In this document: one piece after another, positions 53,149 to 63,099 of the stretch
How the letters are laid out: each line of letters starts with the position of its first letter
How positions within the stretch are numbered: the stretch's first letter is position 1
Source: Pseudomonas plecoglossicida NBRC 103162 = DSM 15088
GTDB lineage: Bacteria > Pseudomonadota > Gammaproteobacteria > Pseudomonadales > Pseudomonadaceae
Reading direction: 5' to 3'
Length of the DNA: 64,000 nucleotides
NCBI RefSeq assembly: GCF_000730665.1
Contig: NZ_BBIV01000014.1
Coordinates: 95,038-159,037 of the forward strand
The notes under the pieces: generated by a model
The model's input: only the letters and a program-made list of their open reading frames with translations
Told to the model about the DNA's origin: nothing
The model's database searches: none
Program-made: the position numbers and the translations under genes

Positions 53149-54915
53149 ATGCCACTGAAAAGCAAGTTTCGGGAAGAATTGGACTACCTTCGCCGGCTCG
53201 GGCGAGTGTTCGCGCGCAACAATCCACAGCTGGCAAGGTTCCTCGGCGATGAGGCGACCGACCCGGACGTCGAGCGGCTGCTCGAGGGCTTTGCCTTCCT
53301 GACCGCCAAGCTGCGCCTGAAAATCGAGGATGACTTCCCCGAACTGACGCATCCGTTGCTGCAGTTGTTGTGGCCCAACTATCTGCGACCACTGCCCAGC
53401 AGCACGATCATCCAGTTTGCGCCAGCGGACCGCGCCATTACCGTGCGTCACCGCATCGCAAAAGGGAGCCGCATTCTGTCGCGCAAGGTCGAAGGGATGC
53501 GCTGCGAGTTTCGCACCTGTGCGGACGTCGATATCTACCCACTCACGATCCTTGAAGTCAGCGATGCGCACTCCTTGGAGAAGTCGACGGTGCATGTGGA
53601 TCTCGCCTCGCTGAGCGACAATCCTCCCAGCACTTACGACTGCGACCGGCTGGACTTCTACCTGAGCGGTAGCGATTACAGCGCCATGACCTTGTATCTG
53701 TGGCTGTCGAAATACCTGGGCGACGTTCGCCTGGAGTGCGATGGCGTTGTCAAGCACATACCGGCCAACCACCTTGTATTCCCGGGTTTCGACTCCGAGC
53801 AAGCACTCCTTCCATACCCGCAGAATGCACTGGAAGGCTACCGAATCCTGCAAGAGTACTTCCTGTTCCCACGCAGATACTTCTTCTTCGGCATCCCCGG
53901 ATTGCAATCGCTCTGGCCGAATCACCGCATCGAACGCATACGACTGGAGTTCAATTTCAACCGTCCCTTGCCCAGCGACATGCGGGTGCATACCGGTGAC
54001 CTGGCGCTGCACTGCGCACCTGCAATCAATCTCCTGAAACACGAAGCTGAGCCTGTGAGGTTGAACGGGAAGACCGTCGACTATCGCCTTCGGCCTTCAG
54101 GACAGAGGCCGGACGCCTACGAGATTTTCAGTATCGATCGCGTCGAAGGCTGGAAGAGCGGAACCTCGGGTCACCCGGGTACCTGGCTTCGCACCTATCA
54201 GTCTTTCGAGTCGCTTCGCCATCAAATCGACTTCGAGCTCGGCAACACCGTCCTCTACTACCGCACTCGGCTCGCACCCGCGATGGTGAACACTGGCGTA
54301 GACCATCGGGTGTCATTCGTACGCGGCGACGAGCAGCACTACATCGGGCGAGAGGAGACCGTCTCCTTTTCCCTGACATGCACAAACCGCGACTTGCCGC
54401 TGGCATTGGCGGTAGGCGACATCTGCGTCCCTACACCCGAGATCCCGAACTTCGTCTCCTGTCGCAACCTGATCGCGCCAACACCGTCGTATCGCCCTGT
54501 ACTCGACGGGGACCTGCAATGGACATTGATATCCAATCTGTCGCCTACCTACCTGTCCCTGGCATCACCTGCCTCGCTGAAGGCAGTGATTCGTGCCTAC
54601 GACTTCGCAGCCCATCATGACATCCAGCGCGCTCGCGCTACCCAGATGCGGCTGGACAGCCTGCTGGAGGTGACTTGCACCCCGGTCGATCGCATGTTCA
54701 AGGCGCTTCCTGTGCGTGGACTGCGCACCCTCGTCAAGCTCGATCAGGACGGATTCTCGTGCGAAGGCGACCTCTATCTGTTCGGCACGGTACTGAGTCA
54801 CTTCCTGGCGGTTTTCAACAGCATCTCGTCATTTCACGCGCTGGAAGTTATCAACATCAAGAATCAGGAGCATTACAAATGGCCGTTACGCACCGGCACA
54901 CAGCCTCTGACTTGA
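53149..54915 (+). CDS. tssF: T6SS baseplate protein TssF
   Basis: This 588-residue baseplate wedge protein has the family start FREELDYLRRLGRVFARNNPQLARFL, then DPDVERLLEGFAFLTAKLRLKIEDDFPELTHPLLQLLWPNYLRPLPSSTI, both typical. The later part holds ALPVRGLRTLVKLDQDGF-type sequence and GDLYLFGTVLSHFLAVFNSISSFHAL. It overlaps tssG by 37 bp. Confidence 0.94.
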   Translation: MPLKSKFREELDYLRRLGRVFARNNPQLARFLGDEATDPDVERLLEGFAFLTAKLRLKIEDDFPELTHPLLQLLWPNYLRPLPSSTIIQFAPADRAITVRHRIAKGSRILSRKVEGMRCEFRTCADVDIYPLTILEVSDAHSLEKSTVHVDLASLSDNPPSTYDCDRLDFYLSGSDYSAMTLYLWLSKYLGDVRLECDGVVKHIPANHLVFPGFDSEQALLPYPQNALEGYRILQEYFLFPRRYFFFGIPGLQSLWPNHRIERIRLEFNFNRPLPSDMRVHTGDLALHCAPAINLLKHEAEPVRLNGKTVDYRLRPSGQRPDAYEIFSIDRVEGWKSGTSGHPGTWLRTYQSFESLRHQIDFELGNTVLYYRTRLAPAMVNTGVDHRVSFVRGDEQHYIGREETVSFSLTCTNRDLPLALAVGDICVPTPEIPNFVSCRNLIAPTPSYRPVLDGDLQWTLISNLSPTYLSLASPASLKAVIRAYDFAAHHDIQRARATQMRLDSLLEVTCTPVDRMFKALPVRGLRTLVKLDQDGFSCEGDLYLFGTVLSHFLAVFNSISSFHALEVINIKNQEHYKWPLRTGTQPLT

Positions 54916-55898
54916 ACGACCAACTGCTTGACGAGGCCCGCAGTCACGACTTCTTCAACCTGCTCGAGCGCCTGCACGGCTTGCATGGCGAAGACCTGGA
55001 ATCCGGCGATGCCTATGCTGCAGAACGGCAGCTCATCCGCTTGAGCAACTACGCGGGCATGGGGTTTCCAGCCTCGGATGTATCGCTGGCGCGCCGTCTC
55101 GAGGAGGGCTTGCCACACCAGTATCTGGTTCAGGCAACGTTCTTCGGCATGCATGGTCCAGACTCTCCGCTGCCTTCGTACTATCTGGAACGTCTTGCCT
55201 TCGAGGCCGGTCAGGGTGACGGCGTTCGGCCGGCGTTCTTCGACTTCTTCAACCACCGTCTGTTGACCCTGCTGCATCAGGCCTGGCGCAAGTACCGCTA
55301 CTACATCCGCTTTCGTGCCGGTGCCACCGACCAGATGTCCCAGTATCTCTTCGCGCTGGTGGGACTCAAGGATGAAGCCGTCCGAGGTATCACGCCCATC
55401 GCCTGGAGCCGGCTGCTCAGCTTTGCCGGTGCCGTCGTCCATCGCAGCCGTTCGCCCACCATGGTGTCAGGCCTGATAGCGCACTGCTTCGATTTGCCGA
55501 CAGTGACCATCCGCGATTTCGAGCTCCGCTATACGGACATCGCCATGGAGGACCGCACACGCCTTGGACAGCATAACGGCCAATTGAGCGAGAGCTTTCG
55601 TATCGGCACAAGCGTACGAACGCGTCACTGCAAATTCACCATCGTCATTTCCGACCTGTCGGAAAGTCGGCTTCGAGCGTTTCTACCTCAGGGGGAAAAC
55701 TTTGCGCGGCTACGCATGTTGATCACCTTTCTGCTCCGCGACGGAACGCCTTGCGACCTCGAACTGGGACTGTGCGAAAACGAAGTCCCGCCCTTCAACC
55801 TCGGACAGACCACCGGCTCCCAATTGGGCTGGACCAGTTTCCTCGAGCAGCCTGAACTGCGCAGTCCTCCACGAGTTCGTCTAACGGTGTGCCCATGA
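54879..55898 (+). CDS. tssG: T6SS baseplate protein TssG
   Basis: This 339-residue baseplate protein has the family features FFNLLERLHGLHG near the N-terminus, RLSNYAGMGFPASDV, FFGMHGPDSPLPSYYLE, and FFDFFNHRLLTLLHQAWRKYRY. ATG 54879 overlaps tssF by 37 bp and follows CAGGAG. It completes the TssEFG-K wedge. Confidence 0.93.
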   Translation: MAVTHRHTASDLNDQLLDEARSHDFFNLLERLHGLHGEDLESGDAYAAERQLIRLSNYAGMGFPASDVSLARRLEEGLPHQYLVQATFFGMHGPDSPLPSYYLERLAFEAGQGDGVRPAFFDFFNHRLLTLLHQAWRKYRYYIRFRAGATDQMSQYLFALVGLKDEAVRGITPIAWSRLLSFAGAVVHRSRSPTMVSGLIAHCFDLPTVTIRDFELRYTDIAMEDRTRLGQHNGQLSESFRIGTSVRTRHCKFTIVISDLSESRLRAFLPQGENFARLRMLITFLLRDGTPCDLELGLCENEVPPFNLGQTTGSQLGWTSFLEQPELRSPPRVRLTVCP

Positions 55899-57262
55899 CT
55901 CCTTCCAACTTCGAACGGCTTCTGTCCCTGGTCGTAGAGAATCCGCAGGCGCTGCAGCATGGCAGCCAACCACGGCACAGCTTCGGTAGCGATGGCGGCA
56001 CCATCGGGAGCCAGGGCGCGGACTGGGAACTTCACGACCTAAGCAGAAGCGTGCACCGCCAGCACTGCGAAATCCGCCATGAAGATGGCGGCTTCCTGGT
56101 GATCGACCGCTGTGGCGAGACGCTCGTCAACGACCAGATGCAGCCGCTTGGTCCCAATGCCAGCGCCAGACTGCGCCATGGGGACAAACTGCGTATAGGT
56201 CCATTCTGGATCGGCGTTCATCTGGACAACGATTTTCATTCTCTGCCCGACCCCGCCCGATCGCTCGCAGAGCACGACCTGGGGGAGTTCCTTCACGTTC
56301 CCACGCACTACGTCGATTCGACGCGGGACGACACTCCATACGACATCGAGGGTGAATGTCGGCAACGGCCGGGATGGGCCGAATTCCAGTCATTGGCCGA
56401 ACCATTGTCACCCAAGGGACTGCTCGACCCGCTAGAAGCGCTCGATGCGGTTCGCAACCTGACCCAGTCGACCGACAGCAACTCGCCAGCGATCGACCCG
56501 CATCACTACGGACATACCTTGCTGGCCGCTCAGGCGGATGCCAGTACCACCCCCTTCGAAGCCATCTATGGCTCGCCCACCCCTGACACAGGAGCTTGTC
56601 CCATGCTGGAACAGGAGATTCAAACCCCGGCGTCCCGAGAATGGCTACAGCGTCAGCTCTCAGACGGTGCAGATCCTGCCAGCCTGGTCGAACCCCTGCT
56701 GGAAGGTCTCGGCGCACCGCTCGGCAGCGTCGACGGGGCTGAAGTCCATGCTCTGTTACACGAAGCAGGCCGCACCCTCGGTGCGCTCATTCGCGGACTG
56801 TCTGCCCTGAACGTTCCCCTGCCGGGCGAACAGCAACGAATTTCCCTCGCTGGCCGCACGCTGCAGCCTATCGAAGACAACCCTTTGCGTCTCGGACAGA
56901 ACTATCAGGAAACGGTTCGTGCGCTGTTTTCTGCACAGCGTAGCGCCGTCCACCTCTCACCCTCGGCGGCGGTAGAAGAATCGCTGGAACATATCCACCG
57001 GCAACAGGTTGCCGTGTACAAAGCCATCACTGCCGGGCTCGGCGCGCTGTTGCAGGCATTCTCGCCAGAACAGCTGCAGCAGCGCTTCCAGCGCTATCGC
57101 AACGGTCAGACAGGACAGCCGCCAGCAGACGACTGGGCCTGGCGCATGTACGAACACTACTATGGCGAACTGACCTCGGGCCGCCAGCAAGGTTTCGACA
57201 AGTTGTTCTGGGAGGTCTTCGAACCAGCATTCGATCAAGCGCTGCGCGCGGAGGTGGGATGA
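55895..57262 (+). CDS. tagH: T6SS-associated FHA domain protein (TagH/Fha)
   Basis: This 455-residue cytoplasmic protein has an N-terminal FHA domain (about 20-110). It contains SFGSDGGTIGSQGADWELHDLSRSVHRQHCEIRHEDGGFLVIDRCG, in which the Gly, Arg-x-x and Ser-x-x-His pattern is kept approximately. After a linker, the C-terminal TIGR03354-like region (LLHEAGRTLGALIRGLSALNV and FDKLFWEVFEPAFDQALR) is seen. FHA proteins bind phosphothreonine partners and set T6SS activity; no kinase gene is in the window. ATG 55895 overlaps tssG by 4 bp. Confidence 0.9.
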   Translation: MTPSNFERLLSLVVENPQALQHGSQPRHSFGSDGGTIGSQGADWELHDLSRSVHRQHCEIRHEDGGFLVIDRCGETLVNDQMQPLGPNASARLRHGDKLRIGPFWIGVHLDNDFHSLPDPARSLAEHDLGEFLHVPTHYVDSTRDDTPYDIEGECRQRPGWAEFQSLAEPLSPKGLLDPLEALDAVRNLTQSTDSNSPAIDPHHYGHTLLAAQADASTTPFEAIYGSPTPDTGACPMLEQEIQTPASREWLQRQLSDGADPASLVEPLLEGLGAPLGSVDGAEVHALLHEAGRTLGALIRGLSALNVPLPGEQQRISLAGRTLQPIEDNPLRLGQNYQETVRALFSAQRSAVHLSPSAAVEESLEHIHRQQVAVYKAITAGLGALLQAFSPEQLQQRFQRYRNGQTGQPPADDWAWRMYEHYYGELTSGRQQGFDKLFWEVFEPAFDQALRAEVG

Positions 57263-57981
57263 GACCCGCCATCGTGCTCATGCTTGCCGTGCCCCTGCTG
57301 GCCGGCTGCAGCACCGTGGGCAATGTCTTCAAGAAGACGGCGCAGATCATGATGGACCCGACTATCGCGGTCGGAAACCCGCAAGACCAGCCCACGCAAA
57401 TTGCCCTGAGCCTGTACGCGAGCGCGGATGTGAACCCCAACCCGGTCAGCATCCCGGCAGTCGCGCCCCCCGAGGACAGCACGCCGATGGAGCGGGACAC
57501 CGCAGAAACGGATGCACACGTCCATCTGGGCGTGGGGCAATACAACCGCGCAGCGAGCATTGCCCCAACGCCCAACGCGCGCAGGACCGCTGTCACCGCC
57601 ACACCGATTGTCTTTCGTGTCTTGCAGCTCAAGGACGACTCCATGCTGGAGAACGCGCCCCCTGAACTGCTGCAAGACAATCCCGAGAAGGCTTTGGGCA
57701 GCACGCTCGTGGCGATGGACGACTACGCGCTGGTTCCGGGGCAATTCAAGTTCATCGAGTTCGCGTCCATCGAGGAAAAGTCCCGCTACATCGCCGTGGT
57801 CGCCCAATTTCACGACCCCAGTGCCGAACGCTGGTACGACGTATTCCGCGTCGAGCCACGCGGGCGCAAGTACCCCCTGATGGTGATGCTGCAGACCACC
57901 CGTGTCGCCATCACCGACGAGCGTTTCCGGCCTGCGCAGGACGACCTCTGCCTGCCCCCTCCTGCGAGTACCTACCGATGA
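57259..57981 (+). CDS. tssJ: T6SS outer-membrane lipoprotein TssJ
   Basis: This 240-residue lipoprotein has a signal with lipobox LLAGC (Cys17) and the family pattern IALSLYASADVNPN, VFRVLQLKDDSML and EFASIEEKSRYIAVVAQFHD. It links the TssLM complex to the outer membrane. It is longer than many TssJ proteins because of an insertion around residues 65-110. It overlaps the FHA gene and tssK by 4 bp each. Confidence 0.93.
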   Translation: MRPAIVLMLAVPLLAGCSTVGNVFKKTAQIMMDPTIAVGNPQDQPTQIALSLYASADVNPNPVSIPAVAPPEDSTPMERDTAETDAHVHLGVGQYNRAASIAPTPNARRTAVTATPIVFRVLQLKDDSMLENAPPELLQDNPEKALGSTLVAMDDYALVPGQFKFIEFASIEEKSRYIAVVAQFHDPSAERWYDVFRVEPRGRKYPLMVMLQTTRVAITDERFRPAQDDLCLPPPASTYR

Positions 57982-59315
57982 CCACACGCAACCCCGTCGC
58001 CTGGAGCGAAGGCCTGTTCGTCAAGCCCCAGCATTTCCAGCAGACCACCCGGTATCTGGAGCACTACATCAACGCACGCCATGCCAGCCGGTACGGGTAC
58101 GGCTTTTCCGAACTGGAGCTGAACCAGGAGTTTCTTGCCTTCGGCAAGATTGCCATCGTACGCGCACGAGGCATCATGCCCGACGGTTCGCTGTTCAACA
58201 TTCCCAACGACCAACCGCCTCCTCAGCCCTTGACCCTCTCGGACGCGGGCCTGGCGAACCAGACGGTCTACCTCACCCTGCCACTGCGATCGGACGGCAT
58301 TGCCCAAGTGCGCTGGCCAGACACCCATGGCAATACCCGTTATGTCCTGCATACGGAGGAACTACTCGACACGCACAGTCATCAAGGCAGCCACGCGCCA
58401 GTGGCCCTGGCCGTACCCAGCCTGCAACTGGCACTGCAACGCGATGACCGAAGCGCCTTTACCAGCCTGGCCTTGGGGCGCATCCTCGAGCGCAGGCCCG
58501 ACGGCCATCTTCTGCTGGACACTGCGTTCTACATTACCGGGCTGTACCTCAGCGCCATCCGTCCGCTGGTGCAGTTCATCGAAGAAGTGTTCTCCCTCAT
58601 GCAGGCGCGGGCCAAGAACATTGCACAACGCATCGGCTCCCCAAGCCAATCCGGTGTCGCTGACTTCAGCGACTTCAATCTGCTTCAGGCCCTCAATCGT
58701 TGGCAGCATCAGTTTCGGCACATGGCACAAGATCCGGACGTCAGTCCACTGGACGCCTACCTGGCTTGCGGCCAGGCCTGTGGGGAACTGGCCACCTGCA
58801 TCGACCATTCAAGGCTTGCCCCGGAGTTTCCTGCCTATCAGCACGACAACCTCAAGAGCACCTTTCAGATGCTCGAGGATACCTTGCGCCGCCTGTTGGG
58901 TACCGTGCTGCAGCCGCGCGCGGTTTCCGTGCCGTTGGTCAAACAGGGGCACGGCATCCTCACTGCGCAGGTTACGGATAGCAGCTTGATGGACAGCGCC
59001 GACTTCATCCTCGCCGTCCGCGCCCGGATGCCACTGGACCAGATGCGGCAACTGTTCCTGCAGCAAACCAAGGTTGCGTCCCAGCAATCGCTACTGGAGC
59101 TCATTCGCCTGCAACTTCCGGGCATACCTCTGAGCCCGCTGCCAGTGGCGCCGCGGCACCTGCCGTTCCATGCCGGCTTCACCTACTACCAACTCGACCG
59201 TACCTCCACCGCCTGGCAGAAGCTGATACCCCGGGGCACCAACAGCTTCGGTTTGCACATCAGCGGTGAATTCCCGGAGCTGCAGTTGCAGTTCTGGGCC
59301 ATCCGGAGCCAATGA
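57978..59315 (+). CDS. tssK: T6SS baseplate protein TssK
   Basis: This 445-residue protein joins baseplate and membrane complex. It begins with the TssK signature VAWSEGLFVKPQHFQQTTRYLEHYI. Family sequence continues with GFSELELNQEFLAFGKIAIVRARGIMPDGSLFNIP, and near the end HISGEFPELQLQFWAIRSQ. It is translationally coupled to tssJ. Confidence 0.95.
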   Translation: MTTRNPVAWSEGLFVKPQHFQQTTRYLEHYINARHASRYGYGFSELELNQEFLAFGKIAIVRARGIMPDGSLFNIPNDQPPPQPLTLSDAGLANQTVYLTLPLRSDGIAQVRWPDTHGNTRYVLHTEELLDTHSHQGSHAPVALAVPSLQLALQRDDRSAFTSLALGRILERRPDGHLLLDTAFYITGLYLSAIRPLVQFIEEVFSLMQARAKNIAQRIGSPSQSGVADFSDFNLLQALNRWQHQFRHMAQDPDVSPLDAYLACGQACGELATCIDHSRLAPEFPAYQHDNLKSTFQMLEDTLRRLLGTVLQPRAVSVPLVKQGHGILTAQVTDSSLMDSADFILAVRARMPLDQMRQLFLQQTKVASQQSLLELIRLQLPGIPLSPLPVAPRHLPFHAGFTYYQLDRTSTAWQKLIPRGTNSFGLHISGEFPELQLQFWAIRSQ

Positions 59316-59316
59316 C

Positions 59317-60222
59317 ATGAGCACCACCATCTGTAGCGAAAACGGACTGCGCGACCGCCGCTTCAATGCTGTGGCTGAGGCATCTGCGGCCAACGAGCAG
59401 AACGGCCTTCCCTCCGACCCGCCGAGGGATGACTTCTTGCGAACCGCACCGACTGCAGGCATCCCCGACAAGACCAGCATCGTCTACGACACAGTATTGC
59501 GGACTGACGATGACGCCGACCTTCAGTTCCAGCTTCGTGGCCATAGTCTCAATCCCTTGATCGACGCCGCTCAACCTCTCTTTGGCCTCGTCATACGCCT
59601 GCGCCGCCTGGAGCGCTGCAACGACATACCCAAGCTCTATGCAAGCGTGCGCGACCAGATAACAGCACTGTCTGAAGAGATTCGTCAGCACGGCTACGAC
59701 GCCGCTACGCAACTGGCCTACCGATATGCCCTGTGTGCGTTCATCGACGAGGCCGTCATGGCCACCGAGTGGGGCAGACAATCCGTGTGGCGCGAACGCT
59801 CGCTACTGAGCTACCACCACAACGAAACCTGGGGCGGGGAAAAGTTCTTCACCGTGCTCGCTCGGATGCAGATGGACCCGACCCGCTACAAGGACGTACT
59901 GGAGTTCAAGTACCTCTGCCTTTGTCTGGGCTTCATGGGCAAATACGGCCAGCAACACAACAGCAAGGACTCGCTCAATACGCTCATCCTCAAGCTGCAT
60001 CGCATGCTTCGCGCGCAACGTGGAGACACGCCCGAGCACCTGACCGACACACCTGACAACGTCGCATCGCGCCATTACCGCCAGGCCCGGCAATGGCCGC
60101 TCTGGACCCCTTGGGTCGTCGCCACAATCGTGCTGGTTGCGACCTATCTCTATTTCTCCATCAGCCTCGACAGCAGTACCGAGCAGGTGTTGCTGAGGCT
60201 CGAGGGCATCCTCAAGCCCTGA
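59317..60222 (+). CDS. tssL: T6SS membrane complex protein TssL (DotU)
   Basis: This 301-residue inner-membrane protein has a cytoplasmic N-terminal DotU domain (DAAQPLFGLVIRLRRLERC, YALCAFIDEAVMATEWG, and FLGFMGKYG-like LCLGFMGKYGQQHNSKDSL). One C-terminal TM helix follows (about 270-290, WVVATIVLVATYLYFSISL). There is no peptidoglycan-binding OmpA extension. It partners TssM. ATG 59317 overlaps nothing and follows tssK by 1 bp. Confidence 0.93.
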   Translation: MSTTICSENGLRDRRFNAVAEASAANEQNGLPSDPPRDDFLRTAPTAGIPDKTSIVYDTVLRTDDDADLQFQLRGHSLNPLIDAAQPLFGLVIRLRRLERCNDIPKLYASVRDQITALSEEIRQHGYDAATQLAYRYALCAFIDEAVMATEWGRQSVWRERSLLSYHHNETWGGEKFFTVLARMQMDPTRYKDVLEFKYLCLCLGFMGKYGQQHNSKDSLNTLILKLHRMLRAQRGDTPEHLTDTPDNVASRHYRQARQWPLWTPWVVATIVLVATYLYFSISLDSSTEQVLLRLEGILKP

Positions 60223-60356
60223 GCCTGATGCAACACCCAAAGCACAACACATGACGGCAGGAGGGCAAGCAACCCAGACAAAGAACATCCACTCCTACAC
60301 CTATGGCGAAACGGTCTCTTTCGGCCACTCAAATCAACGATACAAGGAAGATTTAC

Positions 60357-60875
60357 ATGGCAACTCCCGCCTACATCAGCATCAAGGGTAAAACTCAGGG
60401 CCATATCACCCAGGGTGCCTTCACCGCCGAGTCGGTTGGCAACATCTACCAGGAAGGTCACGAAGACCAGATTCTTGTCCAGGAAATCGAACACCTGATT
60501 TCCACGCCAACCGACCCGCAAAGCGGTCAGCCTTCTGGCCAGCGCGTGCACAAGCCGTTCGTGTTCACGGCAACGCTCAGCAAGGCCACTCCCCTTCTGT
60601 ACCAGGCCTTGGCCTCCGGCGAAATGCTGCCGGAAGTTGAAGTGATGTGGTACCGCACCTCTTCCGAAGGCAAACAGGAATACTTCTTCTCCACCCAGCT
60701 GGAAGACGCCACGATCGTCAGCATCAACACCGTCCTCCCCCATGCCCAGGACGAGGCCAAGGCTTCGTATACCCAACTGGTCAAGGTAGCCATGGCCTAC
60801 CGCAAGATTACCTGGACCCATGTCATTGCCGGTACCGAGGCCTCGGACGATTGGCGCAAGCCCATGGAAGGCTGA
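60357..60875 (+). CDS. hcp: T6SS inner tube protein Hcp (TssD)
   Basis: This 172-residue protein forms the inner tube. It starts MATPAYISIKGKTQGHITQG and continues with GNIYQEGHEDQILVQEIEH, HKPFVFTATLSKATPLLYQALASGEMLPEVEVMWYR and TWTHVIAGTEASDDWR, all Hcp. ATG 60357 follows AGGAAG. The 134-bp leader after tssL and a hairpin after the gene suggest separate, high expression. Confidence 0.95.
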   Translation: MATPAYISIKGKTQGHITQGAFTAESVGNIYQEGHEDQILVQEIEHLISTPTDPQSGQPSGQRVHKPFVFTATLSKATPLLYQALASGEMLPEVEVMWYRTSSEGKQEYFFSTQLEDATIVSINTVLPHAQDEAKASYTQLVKVAMAYRKITWTHVIAGTEASDDWRKPMEG

Positions 60876-60892
60876 ACCGATAGCCACCTCCG

Positions 60893-60919
60893 GCAACCGG
60901 CGTGGCAGGCGTCGGTTGC
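60893..60919 (+). terminator. Hairpin between hcp and vgrG
   Basis: A 7-bp perfect stem (GCAACCG at 60893-60899 with CGGTTGC at 60913-60919) lies 18 bp after hcp. There is no T run, so it may only attenuate or protect the hcp message. Confidence 0.3.
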
Positions 60920-60969
60920 TCACCACCCGGGATCATCGAGCCCCACACTAAGTCCGGTAAGGATTTCAT

Positions 60970-63099
60970 ATGGCAGCCCAATCCGATTTACGCTTTACCT
61001 TCACTGCGGGCGAGGACGGCGTCTACGACTTCGAGGTCGTCGAGTTTCACCTCGTCGAAGGTCTATCCGAAACCTTCCGGCTCGACGTGGACCTGAGTTG
61101 CGCGAACTCCGCCGTAGATTTTGGCCTGATACTTGACCATCAGGCGCTACTCACCCTCTGGCAGGCGAACCGGCCTGTACGCTACCTGCACGGCTCGGTG
61201 TCCTCATTCCAGCAAGGCGACACGGGCTTCAGGCGGACCCGCTATCGCGCCACCGTGGAGCCCCGTCTGGCACGAATGCGCCTGGCTTCGGACTGGCGCA
61301 TTTTCCAGGGCCCCAACGCGCCCGAAATCGCCAAGGTCCTGCTCACGAAGCATGGCCTCACCCTGGATTACGAGCAGCGTCTGACCCACACGTATCAGCC
61401 CCGGGAGTATTGCGTTCAGGCCGGCGATACCGACTACCACTTCGTCGAACGCATCATGCGCGAGGAAGGCTCCTTCTATGGCTTTCTGCACAGCGCTGAA
61501 GGACACCGCCTCATTCACTGCGATCGCCTCTGGGTCTTCGGCAAGCAACCAGGGCCGCCGCTCGAATACAACCCCATGGCAGGCGGCGATAGCCCGGGAC
61601 CGGCGCTGCACAGCTTTGTCTATACCGAAAATGTGCGTACCGCGTGCCAGACCCAGCGCGACTACAGCTTCAAGAACCCCATGTACAACCAGGAAACAGA
61701 ATGCAAGGGAACGGACCTGGATCACCAGTCGAACAGCTACGAGCGCTACGACTACCCAGGGCGCTACAAGGGTGAAACGGGCACCGCATTCACGCGGGAC
61801 CGTCTGAGGGGCCTGCGTTCAGATGCGCGTATCGTCAGAGCGCAAGGCGATGATGCTCGCCTTGTACCGGGTATCTGCTTCGATCTGATCGGCCATCCGC
61901 GGCAGGACATGAACCGCAGCTGGCGCCCTATTCGCATCGAACACCATGGCAAGCAATACACCAGCCTGGCCGAGGAAAGTGCCGAAGCCGAACGTGGCAC
62001 GCACTACAGCAGCACCGCCATCCTGGTGCCGGACGATACAGAGTGGCGCCCCTCTCCCTTGCGCAAACCCCGTATCGAAGGGCCGCAGCAAGCCACAGTG
62101 GTCGGCCCGGCCGGGGAGGAAATCTACTGTGATCGGTTTGGTCGCGTGAAGGTGCAGTTCCCCTGGGACAGGGAGGGAAACAATGACGAGCACAGCTCTT
62201 GCTGGATTCGCGTTTCCCACAATATCGCCGGTGCCCTCTGGGGCCACATGGCCATCCCGCGCATTGGCCAGGAGGTCATCGTCGGCAACTTCGATGGCGA
62301 CCCGGACCAACCCATCATCACCGGCCGAAACTACAACGCCAACCAACTGCCCCCCTACGAACTTCCTGCCCACAAGACGCGGATGACCATCAGGACCCAG
62401 ACCCACAAAGGCGAGGGCTTCAACGAAATCCGCTTCGAGGACGAGGCCGCTCAGGAAGAGATTTTCATCCACGCCCAGAAGGACCAGAACAACATCGTCA
62501 ACAATGACGAGACCACGATGGTTGGGCACGACCGCAGCGAGCGCGTCGAGAACGACGAGACCCTTGTCATCGGCCACGACCGTACCGAATCCATCGGCAA
62601 TGACGAACAACTCACTCTTGGCAGGGACCGTCGACAGGATATCGGCCAGGACGACCACCTCACCATTGGCCGTAACCTGGCAGTCGTCACGACCAAGGAT
62701 CGCATCGAAGAGGTGGGTAACAACCGACACGACAAGACGACAGCCAACCAGTGGATACAGATTGGCGGTCACCTGGAAAAGCGGGTTGAAGGTCATGTAC
62801 TGCTGAATGCTGGGCAGCACATCAGGCATCTGACTCAAGACTACGAGATTCTTGCTTCAAGAAGCGTAACCCTCAAGGCCCCCGGTGGAACCCTACGCAT
62901 CGACGACAGAGGCATGACACTTGATGGCCTCTCGATTCGGATGCTGGGCGCCGTGGCGTTGAACTCCGAGGGCAGCAACAACAGCATCGCCGCCAACGGC
63001 GTTGCTACTGCGGCCGAGCCCGTTTGCCTGGGTTGCTTGCTCAAGGCAATTGCAGAGGGCCGCAGCCTGGTTCGAATGGAAGGAGCGCCCGACGCATGA
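60970..63099 (+). CDS. vgrG: T6SS spike protein VgrG (TssI)
   Basis: This 709-residue spike protein has the gp27-like N-terminal part (DFEVVEFHLVEGLSETFRLD, EYCVQAGDTDYHFVERIMREEGSFY), the gp5-like OB core (YCDRFGRVKVQFPWDREGNNDE, SSCWIRVSHNIAGALWGHMAIPRIGQEVIVGNFDGDPDQPIITG) and the repeat-rich beta-helix (DETTMVGHDRSERVENDETL, repeated). The tail (about 640-709) includes DUF2345-like sequence and a short extension with two Cys (VCLGCLL). No enzymatic C-terminal domain is fused. The stop overlaps the next gene by 4 bp. Confidence 0.94.
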   Translation: MAAQSDLRFTFTAGEDGVYDFEVVEFHLVEGLSETFRLDVDLSCANSAVDFGLILDHQALLTLWQANRPVRYLHGSVSSFQQGDTGFRRTRYRATVEPRLARMRLASDWRIFQGPNAPEIAKVLLTKHGLTLDYEQRLTHTYQPREYCVQAGDTDYHFVERIMREEGSFYGFLHSAEGHRLIHCDRLWVFGKQPGPPLEYNPMAGGDSPGPALHSFVYTENVRTACQTQRDYSFKNPMYNQETECKGTDLDHQSNSYERYDYPGRYKGETGTAFTRDRLRGLRSDARIVRAQGDDARLVPGICFDLIGHPRQDMNRSWRPIRIEHHGKQYTSLAEESAEAERGTHYSSTAILVPDDTEWRPSPLRKPRIEGPQQATVVGPAGEEIYCDRFGRVKVQFPWDREGNNDEHSSCWIRVSHNIAGALWGHMAIPRIGQEVIVGNFDGDPDQPIITGRNYNANQLPPYELPAHKTRMTIRTQTHKGEGFNEIRFEDEAAQEEIFIHAQKDQNNIVNNDETTMVGHDRSERVENDETLVIGHDRTESIGNDEQLTLGRDRRQDIGQDDHLTIGRNLAVVTTKDRIEEVGNNRHDKTTANQWIQIGGHLEKRVEGHVLLNAGQHIRHLTQDYEILASRSVTLKAPGGTLRIDDRGMTLDGLSIRMLGAVALNSEGSNNSIAANGVATAAEPVCLGCLLKAIAEGRSLVRMEGAPDA

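Noticed and set aside
62450..62700. Repeated DNA-like units in vgrG as a tandem repeat or CRISPR
   Set aside because: They encode the degenerate repeat of the VgrG beta-helix; the DNA repeat is imperfect and in frame.
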